Below, piece after piece: positions 50,012 through 63,202 of a stretch of 64,000 nucleotides of DNA; the first letter of the stretch is position 1, and each line of letters starts with the position of its first letter. The translations under genes were made by a program, and so were the position numbers. The notes under the pieces are model-generated. The model saw only the letters and a program-made list of their open reading frames with translations, ran no database searches and was not told where the DNA came from. Source of the DNA: Catonia carolina (Eukaryota > Arthropoda > Insecta > Hemiptera > Achilidae); NCBI GenBank assembly GCA_035578175.1, contig JAQMRL010000004.1, positions 37,812,901 through 37,876,900 on the forward strand, given 5' to 3'.

Positions 50012-50617
50012 AAATTGTAGACCATGCAGGGGGTGGGAAATCTCTTCTACATTACCAGATTGTGACGGACGCCTTGCATTATTATCTCAACAGGGCCTTC
50101 TTTTACATTTTCACTAACATGTTTATGATTGACAGTATTATACTTGTTTATTTATTTAATTCCTAATAAATGCTTTCACATAACAATTTTAAAAGAAAGT
50201 AAGTAGTAGTAACCCCGCTGTCGATTCACGATAAACTAACTTAAACAGTTTTTAAGTTTTCACACAACCGTACAGTTGAAAGCCAAAAGACGACTGTACA
50301 AATAACACCAAAATAATTAGTACTGAAAACACAAAGACAGTTGACATCAATAAGAATTAGCTGTGGAAGGGGAGACACATGACCTCAGAGTAACTGATTA
50401 TGGGTATTTTTTTAAATGGTACGATCTCTTTAATTTTTAAAGGTTTACAGACAGGAGGTCTAACATTTAGCTTGGCTCGGATTTAGCGTCTCTTATTTAA
50501 GAAAAGATAAATTTATCTTACCACTTCGTTCGTTAAATTTATTAACAATGAACAATGGATTATTGATAATATTTCTGTCTTTATTCAGTAACATGTCTAT
50601 ATTATGATTATGTCACT

Positions 50618-50978
50618 GGTAACAATTTTTAAAATTGTCATTTATCATTTTGTTTTGTTCTTCCATCCGTAACACCCAGATGTCAGAAAATACAAAAGAT
50701 AGCAACAAACGGTTTTCGGATTAGTAATCTACACAAAAAGGTAAAGAGCCTGGATTGGGTTTAAAGGTCCGGTTTTGACTGGAAGTGGCCCAAAACCAGA
50801 AGTTAAGAAATTACGTAAATTAGAAATTTTGGAAACAAAAATAGTGTCATTCTATTCCTCTTAAAGAGTAGATACAGAAATCACTAATAGTTTTTGCTAT
50901 AAATCAAAGGTAAGCCTTTTTTAAACAGCTTTTACCAACAGCCATGAAACGCATCGTCTCATGAAAGGGATTTTTTTC
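50618..50978. repeat. repeat family D, copy 2
   Basis: Second copy of the unclassified 360-bp repeat at 16200-16562, same orientation, clearly diverged. Confidence 0.6.
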
Positions 50979-51114
50979 TTTATGCACCTGTCTTGTAAAT
51001 GATTTTCGAAAATTAAAAAAAATAAATTGGAAATGTATCGTACCTGTTACCTGCACAATACAATACATTTTATACAATGAAATATGTAGATAAGATAACT
51101 AACCAAAAGGCCGG

Positions 51115-51290
51115 GCTGCTGTTGTAGTGGTTAGCGCAACTAGCTTCTACGCTGGGGTCCCGGGTTCGATTCCTTGTCAGGTCTGGCATTTTTTCAAAAC
51201 ACATTTTTATATACCATCATTCTTCATCGTTTGCATTAGTTGGAATAGGAATAGCAAAACAGTCAGACGTAAAACAAAAAAGAAAAACAA
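51115..51290 (+). mobile_element. SINE-5, tRNA-headed, second copy
   Basis: A-box-like TAGTGGTTAGCGCAAC and B box GGTTCGATTCC (51163-51173), then the SINE-5 body ending in an A-rich tail. Confidence 0.7.
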
Positions 51291-52847
51291 TAAGATCATT
51301 TTACTAACCACTAATTTTCTTATCCAACATTTAAAAAAAATATGCGATGCCTTATAGCCTACTCTTAAATTATTTAATAATTTTCAGAAATTTTTAAAGA
51401 AGGAAAGAATATAGGATGATGTAATTTAATGGTTGTTTACCATAACAGATACCTGTAATTGTATACTATAAAATCTACAAATAAAAGAACTACTCCAAAC
51501 AAATAAAATAAAAGTTGATTCATTTTACCAATCACAAAATAAAGTTGAAATTTAAATATTTTGTTTTTTCGAGTAAAAAAATTTATGATATTCATTTAAA
51601 AACCTTTTGGTTATATTGAACAACATAAAACTGACAATTTTGTAAAAAAGTATTTTATTCAATACATACTGATAAAATATTAAAGTCTGATATTTAAATA
51701 TTAAAGTTTGTTTAACGTGGTACGAATAAAATATAAGAAAATTTACAATTTAGTAAGTTTGAAAACGGTTGAAGTAATTTCAAATTTGAGTTTTAAGTTG
51801 TAATTTTTTTACAGTCTCTTCACACACCTCTACAACCGACCGTCTCCTCCCAAAACTATGACTGGGTAAGGTATGTTGATGTGGTACAACAGAACGGAAA
51901 TCAGTCTTCGTGTGCTGTATATTATTATATTATTTCAAATAGAGTTTCTCTCAATGATTTCTATAACATTTTTGTTATCTTCATAAACTCTTGAACATAA
52001 ATAAATAAAATAAAATCATACAACGTAGAAAATAAAACATAGATTCACACAAACAAGCAGAAGTGGAAACAGGCAAAACACAAAACACATCTATCTTCAC
52101 ATGAAACATTCACTTAATGTCTTCCTGAGGTTATTTTACTTTTCAAAGAAGATATGCTTTTTATTCACTTCATTTACAGACACAATGGACTTGCAAATCG
52201 GAGACAGTCTGCTATTGCCAACATGAGACAGTAACTTAAAGTTTCAATTTAATAATAGGTAATAACTTATTTCCATTTAATCATAGGTAATTATGATTCC
52301 ATTCAATTCAACTTTACATAAGATTATAATATACTAGCCAAAATAAAAACTTTTTTTTTTAATAAATAATTACTACACACAATCAGTAAGAAGTTACTAT
52401 AAGTGAATGACATAATACAAAATAATAAGAAGGAGAGGGCTTCCATTAAAAAGCCCTTCCATAAAACAAAGTAACTAGAACTACATTTTATGCAATTTAA
52501 CTGTTTCTCATTCTTAATTGTTGTTAAAAGTCATTTGTATTAATAAAATTAGCCTGTTATTTATTTATGTTAATTATTTTTTTCCTTTTTGTTTAATTAT
52601 TTTAGTGTGTTATTTTTCTTTATTTAGTTTTGTCTCTTTATAATCTGTCACGGAAATCCAAAATATGATGCCTTTTCAAACTTCTGGTGGTTTCACTATT
52701 ATTTAGTAAATTCACAGCCAAATGATTTTGTGATAACAATTTAACGTGATATTTTTTGCTGAGCCTTCTTATTTCTTCTTTAACAAATGGTATGTTTAAG
52801 TACTCATGCACTTCAGTGTTTCTTGCATACCAAAATAGAAACATGAA
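51291..52847. other. AT-rich intergenic sequence
   Basis: Nothing recognisable over 1.5 kb. Confidence 0.4.
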
Positions 52848-53460
52848 ATAATTTTTCATGTCATCAGTCTCTCGACTGGTTTGATGCAGTTCTCCAAGCT
52901 GTTCTATCTTGCGCAAGTCGTTTCATATCTACATACCTGTAAAACCCTACATCTTTTATGGTTTGCTTTATCTCTCCCTACAATTCACTCCCTCAATCTT
53001 ATTCTTCATTATTGATAGACCGATACCTGGATGTCTTAAGATCTGTCCCACTAGCCTATCCCTTCTTCTGGTAAGATATTTCCATATACTTCTTCTTTCA
53101 TCCACTCGTTTAAGAACCTCCAAATTGCTTATTTTGTCCATCCACTTAATTTTTAACATTTTCCTATAACACCAAATATCAAAAACTTCTATCCTCTTCC
53201 TTTCTACAGCCCCTATCACCTACGCTTCACTCCCGTATAATGATACACTCCACACATAGTGGTTTAAGAAATTTTTTCTAATCTGTAAATCAATGTTTGT
53301 AGTTAGTAAGCTATTTTTCATTTCAAAAGCTTTTTCTAGCTTAAGCAATTCTACTTTTGATATCACTTGTGCTTCTATCATCCTTTGTTATTTTACTTCC
53401 TAGATAGCTGAATTCTCCAACTTCCTGTATGTTTTCGTTGCCTACTTTTAAATCCCATAT
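52848..53460 (-). pseudogene. LINE 3' fragment, minus strand
   Basis: VELLKLEKAFEMKN, LYGSEA, VERKRIEVFDIWCYRKMLKI, WMDKISNLEVLKRV and, at the end, DRTAW-like RKIEQLGELHQTSRETDD read in shifting frames. This is an RTE-like reverse transcriptase tail ending near 52855. Several stops. Confidence 0.75.
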
Positions 53461-55384
53461 ATAAATTTCTCGTACATACTTTTAAATTTTTATTATAATA
53501 TCGATAAGGCAAGTCTAAAAAATTCATTAGAAGATTAAAAAGAAGATGGAGCAGAGATCTTCTTTAATTTTTGCTACATTGTTTATATTTATCTAGTCAT
53601 CGTTTATATATATTTAATATATTTTAATATATATATTATATTTATATTTTTATAAAATATATATATTATATTTATATTTTTATAAAATATATTTATTATA
53701 TTTTAGTCATTGTTCACATATATTTAGTCGAAAAAGATAAATATTAGATGTAATTTTTTGTTTTGTTTTTAAAATGCTTTACTACTATTGGAAATAACTT
53801 TTCAACAATATGAACATTTTATTGTTTTAATTTTTTCATACTTTAGTATATTTTATCGATAAGTGTTATTCCAAATTTAATACTGGTGAATGTTGTATTT
53901 TATATTCTTACCTGTTCGTGTTAGTTTTAATCTGATATCAATGCTCTCTTATCGTTTGGTTATTCTCTTTAGTACAGTTAAAGATTCAAAACTAAAGTAA
54001 AACAAAAATTACTATCATTCAGCAAAATTTAAAAATAATAGTACCTACATAAAACTAACTATAAATTTTGATACATAAACGTCTTTGAATTAAAACATAA
54101 AAATTGCTTAGGTAATTTATATAGCGATTGTATGAAAGGAGATTATTTTAAAGACACTATGTATAAGTGATTACAAAGGTATAATGATGATAACAGTTGA
54201 AAAAATATTTCACCATTTGGAATTTTAAATAATTTATTAAAACAACTTTTTCTTACCCTGATTAATATATTAAAAAATATGATATTAATACTGTACAAAA
54301 TAATAATGTTAATATAATAATAAATAAATAATAATATTTGTGTAATAGTAATTGGTGAAATATAAATAACAAACACGGCTGTAAATTTAAGGTACTTTTT
54401 TAAATGCAAATGAACAAATTCTAGAATTTTTTCCTCGGTAGTATATAGTGTTTTGTATTTCTGCAGCAATCACGATAAGGGAAGAGAATGATGTTTATGG
54501 GGTTGGAAGGTTAGGACAGGCGCAATGGAAAACTAAGGAAAATCTACTGCTATAATTTTCCCCATGAACTTTACACAGAATCCTCAGTTAGATGCGCGCT
54601 TTCACGCGTAGTACAGCTCACGTTAACGAAACAGATTTATGCCACAATTACTTTCGAGTATTTAAGGTGCTTGCAAAACTAAGCCGGTTACCAACACTGC
54701 AATATCTAAGTACGTTTAAGCATTATAACCCAATAAATATATTTTTTATATTAATTTATTTTTAAATTTTGTTGGTTTAAAATTAAATTTAGTGTTGTAT
54801 TTTAAGTGTTTTTATGTTACGAAGTATAATTGCATATATTTTATTTCAGTTCTCAACGTTTCTAGAAATGCAAAACTAGCATGAAATTTTAATGAAAACT
54901 TGTCTAATTTTTTACTGAAACGTAAATTTAGGAGGTTGAAAAATGATTAAGATCCTAAAAAAATTATACGCCAGTTTCAAACCATCTTCACGCCTCTTTA
55001 CCGCTACAACATAAAAACGAAAAATATGAAATAGTTTTCTTAAAAATTCCACATCAAAAATTGCATGAACATGAATTTCAGTATATTATTCAAAAGTTTT
55101 ACATAATTGGCTGCGTAAATTGCAACTGTTGCAATAAAGAAATTTTTAACCTTTCTGCTCAGACTAAAGTTATCTGAAAGATACAAAATATTTTTTAAAA
55201 ATAAACAAAATTTTGGTGTTGTTTTTATCCACGTGTTAAGTTACAACTTTGTTGCTTAATATATCTTTTTTAAGAGAACAAACATGATGATACGTAGATA
55301 ATTAAAATTATACTCTAAAAAAAATTTTTTAATATTTCAAAAAGTAAATAAATTTTTTACATTAAAGTCTTAAAAATCGGCAAA

Positions 55385-55389
<5 letters not shown>
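53461..55389. other. AT-rich sequence with short tandem duplication
   Basis: A 37-bp unit of TATATTTATATTTTTATAAAA type is duplicated at 53625-53700. Otherwise nothing recognised; the 108-codon minus frame at 54143-54469 looks like AT-rich noise. Confidence 0.4.

Positions 55390-55417
<28 letters not shown>
55390..55417. repeat. (TA)n microsatellite
   Basis: About 13 TA units directly before a SINE-1 copy. Confidence 0.85.
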
Positions 55418-55629
55418 GTGCGTGCTGTTTAGGTCAACAGCCGGAAGGCTGGTTTACACCTCTAGAGGTTTTACTAAGTAAATGGATGATTTGGTTTATC
55501 ATTATCTTCCTCACGGAGTGGAAACGTAGGCCTATGTTATCAGCATAAGGATCTACTTTTCACACTGAAAATAGCACCTTCACGTCATTCACCACAGGTC
55601 TGGCTGTATAATAAAATTCATTACTCTTA

Positions 55630-56598
55630 CACCGTTTTCACACCGACGCCGCGAAACCGTAACAGCGGTTTCGGTTTCGTTCCGCAGCAAGTTGTCGATC
55701 TGAATACGCGATATCAGGCGAAATAATATGTTGCCCCCTTACGGAGATATCGGTTGAGACGGCTAGAGCAGCGAAATCCTTTCACACTACCACCGTAGTT
55801 TCGCCAGTTAGTCACAGTATCGCTTCAGTACCGCACGGAATCTGTCGCAGTCGACAGATTTTTGCCAGCAAAACATTTCAGAATATTTCAATCTGTTATC
55901 TTTTGCAAGTATTTTGCAAGTCTATTATTATCATCGATAACACCATCGACAGAATTATTGATTCAGTCTGTCAGGCAACCACCTGAAATATATTTAAAGA
56001 GTCACCCGGACTATAAAAATTACATAAAAAAGCAAAAACCAAAATAATTACATTGAAATACAAAAAGAATTAGTCAAGTTTAACAATTTCATTTTAAATT
56101 AACCCCTAAACAGAAATAAAAATAACTTATCTTAAACAAAATGTCAGTCTTTGCTTACTGGGGACGGCTTCTCTACAATAATTATTATCTTGTTTAGTGA
56201 TACAAAATTGTAGTAAATTAAGAAGCTCTTCAAAGCTTTCTTGCTTCATCCGAAAGTAATTGTGAAATCGATCTTCATAAGACTGCAGTTCTTTGCACAT
56301 TACATTTTCTCCCAAATATTTTCTTTTTGTGTTAATGTCATGAATCGAAATGCTACGCTTTCTTTTTTGACGCTAACCCCAAATCAGCAGCAATATTTTC
56401 TCTTCTTCAAAAGTAGAAATATTCAACATTTTGTATAAACACTACCGAAGCCAATTGACAATTAATACAAATGAACCAGGAATCATAAATTCCGCTTTGA
56501 AATTTCACGCTGGAGTGAAAGTCATTTCACTGCGAAATAACAGCGTAACCGCTGTCACGATATCGCGGAAATTTCACGGTGGCGGTGTGAAACCAGCG
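55630..56598 (-). mobile_element. PIF/Harbinger element, internally deleted
   Basis: 969 bp with 27-bp terminal inverted repeats (21 of 27 matching, both with TTTCACACCG) and a TTA target duplication (55627-55629, 56599-56601), as expected for PIF/Harbinger. The minus strand from ATG 56429 encodes SIHDINTKRKYLGENVMCK, DRFHNYFRMKQESFEELLNL, like the N-terminus of HARBI1-type nucleases. A TAG occurs at codon 19 (56375-56373), and the frame stops at 56127. The DDE catalytic domain is absent. Rich in CGCGA-type motifs near both ends. Confidence 0.85.
56127..56429 (-). pseudogene. HARBI1-like transposase N-terminal fragment
   Basis: The N-terminal domain of Harbinger nucleases (YFRM...FEELL...) without the DDE region. 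One in-frame TAG, otherwise open for about 80 codons. It cannot make an active nuclease. Confidence 0.7.
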
Positions 56599-56765
56599 TT
56601 AGAGGAGATAACTCTGACCTCTTTTACACCTCTGCCCCTTCTGTTTTTAAATGCTTCAGTCACATAATTGGGTGACCATGTGATAAGAAACAGAAATATT
56701 TTTTGTAGCCCAGGAACTAGCAGATTGAGTGCAAATAATTTAACACTCCACCTGCCTGTTATGGG

Positions 56766-57540
56766 AATAATATGATGTAACTTACAGAAACTAAACCAAT
56801 AGACATGTATATCTTATTGTTTCGTAGATGACTGAATAGTACAAAACCTATACGAACTACAAGTGCCCTACCAAACCTAAAAAGGAGTCGTAGAATTTCA
56901 GATGGCAATCGTTCGTACTTAATAATTGTTCTAAAAATTAAAATAATTCTAGTAAACTGTCAAATGAAAGAGCGAGTGTGGACCGTCTATGCAATAGTTA
57001 TGAAGAAAATCATAATCCAGTTATCTAGATGTAACGTGAAACGTTTTAAGACTGTATAGCAGTTGATGAAGGAAACTTTCATTTTGCATTCAAACACTCT
57101 AACACAGAACTTCTTGAGAAAAGCAGACTTATGAGATTTATTTTGAAATTTTAAGGTATTTTGTAGTAGTTTTAAAAAAATCTGAGTGTATGGTAGGCAA
57201 ATTTGTGGTACAGTAAAACCGTCAGTTATTTCACTAATACATTGTTTCCAAAGTAAATTCTTAAGTAAATACTAATTTCCGTTACATGTCCAATAAAACA
57301 TTTCACGATAACTTACGTGTCCTTTGTACCATTTTACACATTTTTAACATTTTACTCTACGTTCAGAGAGACATACTTCAAAATCATAATAATCCACTAA
57401 TAAGCAACATTAATTTTGTGATCTAACAGAAATCGCACAAAGACGATTTAAACGCAGATGAATTAGAGATATGATACAAAAACACAAAACTAGCTGTAAA
57501 AATTGAATTAAAATTGTTAATTTAATACAATTATAATTTT
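56766..57540. other. intergenic, nothing recognised
   Basis: No gene or assigned element. Confidence 0.4.
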
Positions 57541-57765
57541 TGGATCAATATTACTGGGTGGGGGTATTCAACCTGCCTTGGGGGTATTCAATTTGTCTTT
57601 TTTTAACATCGGCCTGTTAATGTATTGTTGCTATCCACCGACACAATATTGAGTTTCAGTACGTCTTGAGCGTCATTGGTTATTAGTGCTATTAGTATTT
57701 TTACACTTTAAGCACTTTCTTTTTGTTTTAAAAAATAGGCCTATCTAATTATTTTTCGATTATCC

Positions 57766-58045
57766 ATGGAAGCAGTGCAAAAGCAAAAGAAGGAACAGAC
57801 AATTCACAGTAAAGCTAGAAAAATGTTAAGACGCGTTATTAAACAGTGTGGTGACGAAGCTAAAGAAGGTAAATTTAAGTATGCAGTCAATCAAAGTAAC
57901 TTGCGGGTCGCAAATTATGTAGGTGTTTGTATTAGAAGCGTGACGAAAATCCGAAAAGAAGGCGTTAAAGCTGGTGAATCTTCTTTAAGCACTCCTGGTG
58001 TTATAAAGAGGCTGTGGTTAGAAAAGAAAAAGTCTTATTTGTTTT
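57766..58045 (+). pseudogene. IS630/Tc1-like transposase N-terminal fragment
   Basis: MEAVQKQKKEQTIHSKARK, ANYVGVCIRSVTKIRKEG and SSLSTPG match the helix-turn-helix and STPGK linker of insect DDE transposases. After codon 90 the frame becomes AT-rich noise. The 44190-44460 fragment is the opposite end of the same kind of protein. Confidence 0.55.
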
Positions 58046-58635
58046 TAAAGTTTATAAATTTGAAAGTATGTTTGTGTTTACGTATTTCAATATTTACAAA
58101 GGCTTTTACATCGTTTGTAATATTATTACATTACTCGTTTATTATTTCATAAAACAACGGATATTAAAACTAATGCTTTATTATTAGGCCTATTATTATA
58201 CATAATTTTGTTACGGCCCATTCATGTGACGGATTCATAATAAACACACTAATGTGCGTTATGTTTTACTACGTACTTATTAGTAGCTGCCTAACACACT
58301 GCAGCCGATATCTTTAGCAAAAGACGATAGTGCGGTAGTGCCAGTGTATGCGCGTTGCTGTAATCATTACACACTGCATTCCTTAGCCTTGCATTTCACG
58401 ACACTATAATTAGGCGTGGAAGGAGGGGTCACAGCTAGGAGCGTTTCCTCACGGATTATATTGTCACAAAACGATGACGATAAACTTTATGAATAACAGC
58501 GGCATCGCTGACGAGAAAGAAGTTGAAAAGACAGGATGGTAATGATGAAGTTGAAATAATAGCAGAATATTATTGAAGGAAATCCCTACACCAAAGATGA
58601 TGAAGACCTTTAAAATTTTGAGCAATGTAAATAAT

Positions 58636-58845
58636 CTAAAATATATGCCTAACGTACTTTATCAACGATGGCGATTCTGACTTTTCTTCTAACATGACTC
58701 TCGACGTCGGAAGTGTTTTAAAGTCTGTATGTACCGAGTAGAATTTACCTTTGCCCAGGTAATCAGTCACATAAACTCGGCGAGCATCCCAAAACACAGT
58801 AAAAAGAAGTGTTTTTGTGGATGGTTGTGTTCTGAACTTTTTCAC
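58636..58845 (-). pseudogene. mariner transposase fragment
   Basis: KKFRTQPSTKTLLFTVFWDA, then DYLGKGKFYSVHTDFKTLP corresponds to the mariner catalytic domain (KKFRxQPS...VFWD...YLxKGxTxNS). Open for 69 codons only. Confidence 0.65.
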
Positions 58846-58995
58846 AAATAATGTTTGTAAAAAAAATTTGGTGATGGTATTTTGTAAATATTAACGTGTT
58901 TGAATATGACTGTTGAAAACAATTGAATAAATATTTTTAATTAGGTACTAGTTAAGAAAAGTTTGGTTTACTTTTACATTTAGTTTTTGAGACAA

Positions 58996-59285
58996 AGGTC
59001 CGCGGTTCAAATCCTAGTAAAGCTAATTACTTTTACATTTAAATTCTAGACAGTGATCACCAGTGTACTCTGATGGTTGGGGTACAATTAATTATATGCT
59101 CTCAGGAATGGTTAATCTGAGTCTGTACAGCCTCATCCTGTGTCCAAACCTCGTTCTGCTTGTATCTAAACCCATTTAAACATCATACATAATTATCCTG
59201 ATATCCATTATCCTGATCATATTGGGTCATGGGGTTGCTTATTGTTTTTAAATTAAACAGGTTGCAATGTACACACTTGAGATGA
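58996..59285 (+). mobile_element. SINE-2 copy, head truncated
   Basis: Starts at the B box (GCGGTTCAAATCC) and runs to TGTACACACTTGAG. A short insertion near 59120-59190 distinguishes it. Confidence 0.7.
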
Positions 59286-59561
59286 ATAAAATATTTCATG
59301 AACATTTATTATTATTTATTTATTTTTATTTAAAAAAGTATTTTTGATTTTACTTAATTTACGTATTGTAAATAATTTATGAGCAGTATAATATTTGTGT
59401 TATGTTAAGTTAATTGGACCACAGGGTTGTAATTTTTCGTGCATTCTTCAAAATGATATATGCATTTATTATTATTATGTAACAGGTTATTATGCATTCA
59501 AATAAACGTTATAAGAAAAATAAAAATTAACGAAAATATATAACTTAATAATAATTAAACT

Positions 59562-59865
59562 AACCGCGTTGGTCTAGTGGCATCGTCGCGAGTCAGCTGT
59601 TTAACAGCTGATTTTTAGAGGAGTTTCCGAGATTCAAATCCAAATAAAAGTAGTTGCTTTTATACGGATTTGAATATTAGACAGTGGTTACCGGTAATTT
59701 TATGGTTGAGGTTAAATATTAAACCATACTTTCACAGGAATGGTCGGCCTGAGAATGTACCAGACTACACCTCATTTACACGTCACATATAAATATTCTC
59801 ATCTCATTGGGTCATGGGGTTACGTGTTGTTCTTAATTGAACAGATTGCTACGTGCATGATATTT
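59562..59865 (+). mobile_element. SINE-2 copy, full length
   Basis: Head TAACCGCGTTGGTCTAGTGG (A-box region), GAGTCAGCTGTTTAACAGCTG, degenerate B box GATTCAAATCC (59632), body to ATTGCTACGTGC. Confidence 0.75.
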
Positions 59866-60540
59866 AAAAATATAATTTAACATAATCTTATTTTTGCAAA
59901 ACAAACAGATGTTTGTTTTTATAGTTTACTTATAATTTAATTAATTTAAAATCACCTGTATTTTTAAGTGTTCAATTTAATAAAAGAGACATATCGAAAT
60001 ACCTTAAATGTATTAATTATTTTTACTGCCTGCGTTAAAAAGTTTCGGGTGGTTTCTGAGGAATGAGAACTTTAAGTTCAACATGATTAAATTCCAGTTT
60101 TGATAATATAAAAAGTTCTGTTGTAAGACAAGACAAAAGTATATTATAAAACTTTACATTTTTCTTTAACTCTGTTGTTTATTTTACAGCGAACAGAATA
60201 AATGAGAATTTTAAAGTTTCCGATGACCCAACGAAGCTGCATAGTTTTGTGTTAACTTTTTTTACATCAACAGTGTTAAAATTGATCCTTCTTGTAGAGT
60301 ATGAATTTTGGAAAAAAATATAAAATAATAAATCTCAAAATGTTATTTATTTATTAACAAATTATCGATTATAAGTAATTGCCTCATTGATTCGTCACTA
60401 ATTTTAATGGAAATCTAAGCAAATCAATTTTTCTTGTTCTTTTATTTATATACATTTGAACTTCCTTGTTTGGTCTTTAGCAATTACAATGAGTTATGAA
60501 ACGTAGAACTTTATTACAGCTTGAAAAATTTAAGCAGGTT

Positions 60541-60605
60541 CTTAGAATCAAATCTGGGACCTTTGTTCTAGAAGATGAGAGCTCTCCGACCTACCAAGGG
60601 GGAAA
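60541..60605 (-). repeat. tRNA-like SINE head fragment
   Basis: Reversed: GGTAGGTCGGAGAGCTCTC, then GGTCCCAGATTTGATTC resembles a tRNA with a degenerate B box. No body found. Confidence 0.35.
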
Positions 60606-60889
60606 TATAAAAATGTTATTATTTCTATGTAACAAAATTATCGATTCGTAAAATTTATTTACAAAAGCCGGCTCATATATTAAGACAATTTATAAAAATA
60701 AATAAACTTTTATAGTCGTAAAATAATGTAAATTAGATGTATTCTTTTCTTAACGTGCCTGTCCGATGTGCCTGTGAACGTTGGCTACCATCATAGCTAT
60801 CTTGGTCCTGTCCTCTATTATTCTAATTTATATTTTAATTAATTTGATTATTCTAATAATTTTTTTTTTCTTTTTTTTCTTTTATGACC

Positions 60890-61640
60890 GCATAGGATCA
60901 CTAGTCATACTGGATGGTTCTTCTTCAATTTCTTTTTCTTGCTGTTCCAAAACTTTTTCATATTTTCAGATCTTATTTTCCTTAGTTTATCTGAACAAAC
61001 CTCAATTGTACGTTTCACTGTTTTGGTAGTTAATCGAACTTTGTGATTTCCATTTGGTGTTTATACCACGGTGTACGTTGCGTTAGGTCCTCCATGGTTA
61101 GGTCGAGTTCTTACAGGTCGTTTTGAATTTCTCTGAGCCATTTTCAGATTTAGCGGTAAGTAGTTTTTCAGTGGTTCTTCTTAGAAGACGTGTTGTTGGA
61201 GTTCTCAGTATGTGTCCCAGAAATAAAAATTCTCTTTTTTCTCATTGCAATTGTGACTGGTTTTATATTTTTGTAGACTTGTTCTTTGGGTAAAAGCCTG
61301 TATTGCCCATCTATTTGGTGTTTTTTGTTGATACAAGTCCTTAAGATTCTTCTCTCGACTTTTCTAAGTTTCTCCTTGATTCCACCACCGTCAATGCTAA
61401 AGAGAGTTTCACTTCCGTACATCACTTGAGATCTAAGGACTGATTTGTAGTGTTTATGTTTTATGTGTATTGATAGACCTTTTTTGTTGTATGTGGTTTT
61501 AGTGAGACGTCATCCTATGGTGAGTTTGGCGACTCTCTCATTCCAGGCAACTTTTACGTTGCATTTGTAATTAATGGTCTCGCTAAAATATTTAAAATTT
61601 TCAACTATATCTATCAACCACTAAGTGAGATCACTCTAGA
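60890..61640 (-). pseudogene. LINE 3' fragment, minus strand
   Basis: VAWNERVAKLTIG, VMYGSETLFSIDGGGIKEKL, RKVERRILRTCINKKHQIDG, PVTIAMRKKRIF, then frameshifted GHILRTPTTRLLRR show the C-terminal part of an RTE-like reverse transcriptase. Confidence 0.72.
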
Positions 61641-61649
61641 GTTACAACT

Positions 61650-62489
61650 ACAGATGTTATCTGTAGAGGCGATAAATGACGTATGGGTTGGGTGATTGTG
61701 AGGTTGTGAGATTATTCCGTTCTAGTTCACTTAATTTTGCCTCATTTCAAGTCAAGCTATCAAGCCGCACCACGTGCAGGCACGCAAATTTTTCTGTAAT
61801 TTCTTAAAAGTTTTTAAGACGGTAAAATTAAGGTGGATTAAAAAAATGCCGGAATAATTAACGGCCCTTTTATTATTTTAATAAATGGAACATTATTTAC
61901 TATTATTTTGATAACGTTTTCAGTTAGAACACGAATTTAGCTAAACGGGGAACTATTAATGCTGGTACCCGAAAACCTAATTTTGTGCTAAGTTGTACCA
62001 CTATTACTTGAAGAAAGTAATTATTACTCATCCTATAAAAATCACTGCATTAGATCCAAAAAGCTAAACCTAGTCTAACCTATAATTTACGAAAGACGTA
62101 GCTACTACCTGAAAAAAATATAATGAAATATAAATTTATTGATTCACATATCACGATAGAAATATTGAAATCGTTACATTTCTCTTCAATCAAAGAATCA
62201 CGTTTCAAGATAACGTTGTCGTCACTAAAAGCTGGATGAATTTTAAAATAAGTAACTAGTTTAGAATGTTATAAATCTTGGTTGAGTAGCTTAGAAAAGT
62301 ATTTCACGGAAAAATGTGATTATGATTTTTGCTGTAAAAGATGATGGAGTGTTTTTATTGGTGGGAATTTTTAAAATTGTCATCTGTAAAGCTCGTTAGA
62401 CCTACACTTATATTAACTAACGGGATAAAGGTTATGTAAATGAACAATTCCAATGAGTTCTTTTAAGACGTTTAATTAAATTTTAAATA
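61650..62489. other. intergenic, nothing recognised
   Basis: AT-rich; 62362-62390 shares TTTTTAAAATTGTCATCT with repeat family D. Confidence 0.4.
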
Positions 62490-62870
62490 AAAAAATATAT
62501 AAATAAATATCTCAGGGTTCAAGAGAATACTTTACAATAATTTTTTAGTCTTATACAGTTTGATTTTCACTTAGTGTCATTCACATAATTATTATTAAAA
62601 TTAGGTTGTTTTCATTTTACATTGTTTACTTGTGATTAAACATAGGTTATTTGTTTTATTATTTACAACGGCAAGAGAAAGTCATGTGTTTCAAACCAGA
62701 TTTTTTTAGTTTAAGTCGCATCATCAGCTAGGTCATTAACGAGTAGCTTAGGTTAAGGAACAACGGCTGGAACATTTAATAATTTTCCAGATCCTTGCCG
62801 GGAATTGAACCCGGGACCTTTCGCTTTGTAGCCTAGCACGCTACAACACAGACGGGGGCTTTCAGCTTTT
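62490..62870 (-). mobile_element. SINE-3 copy, head plus first body part
   Basis: Minus sense: tRNA head with B box GGTTCAATTCC (62811-62801), CGTGCTAGGCTACAAAGCG, then ACTTTCTCTTGCC and ACCTATGTTTAATCACAAG body blocks. Confirms that head and long body belong together. Confidence 0.7.
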
Positions 62871-63202
62871 AATTTTTTTTATTATTTTGGTTTAATTTTT
62901 TGAAAAATTATTTAGTTTGTTCGCCATATTGTTCCGGAGTTTCGAGGACGTTGTAACGCTATAAATGACATTAAGAAAGAACTGAACTACTTTGAAGTCA
63001 TCAGATTGTTGCAGTTGTTTCCATAATTAAAATAAATCTTGATGTTCTTCTATTTTCTTTTAATTATTAGTTAATTAGTTCAAATTACTTATTTAAAATT
63101 ATAGTTTCTTTTGTTTTATTGCTTCATCTTTAATAAAATTTGCATCTTTGGCTTCTGGAATATTTATTTATAATTTTTGTATGTTTTCCTTACCTTGATA
63201 TA

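Larger units (their letters stand above)
55427..56765 (-). mobile_element. SINE-1 copy interrupted by a Harbinger-type element
   Basis: 55427-55629 and 56599-56765 together make one SINE-1. Removing 55630-56598 and one TTA rejoins the usual ATTACTCT-AGAGGAGATAACTCTG sequence. Confidence 0.85.

Noticed and set aside
54143..54469. 108-codon minus-strand hydrophobic frame
   Set aside because: Isoleucine/tyrosine-rich translation of AT-rich DNA; no domain, start context or neighbours to support a gene.
58440..58620. Possible plus-strand mariner C-terminus
   Set aside because: Only faint similarity (DDDKLYE, EVEK) with many breaks; not enough to call beside the clearer minus-strand fragment.
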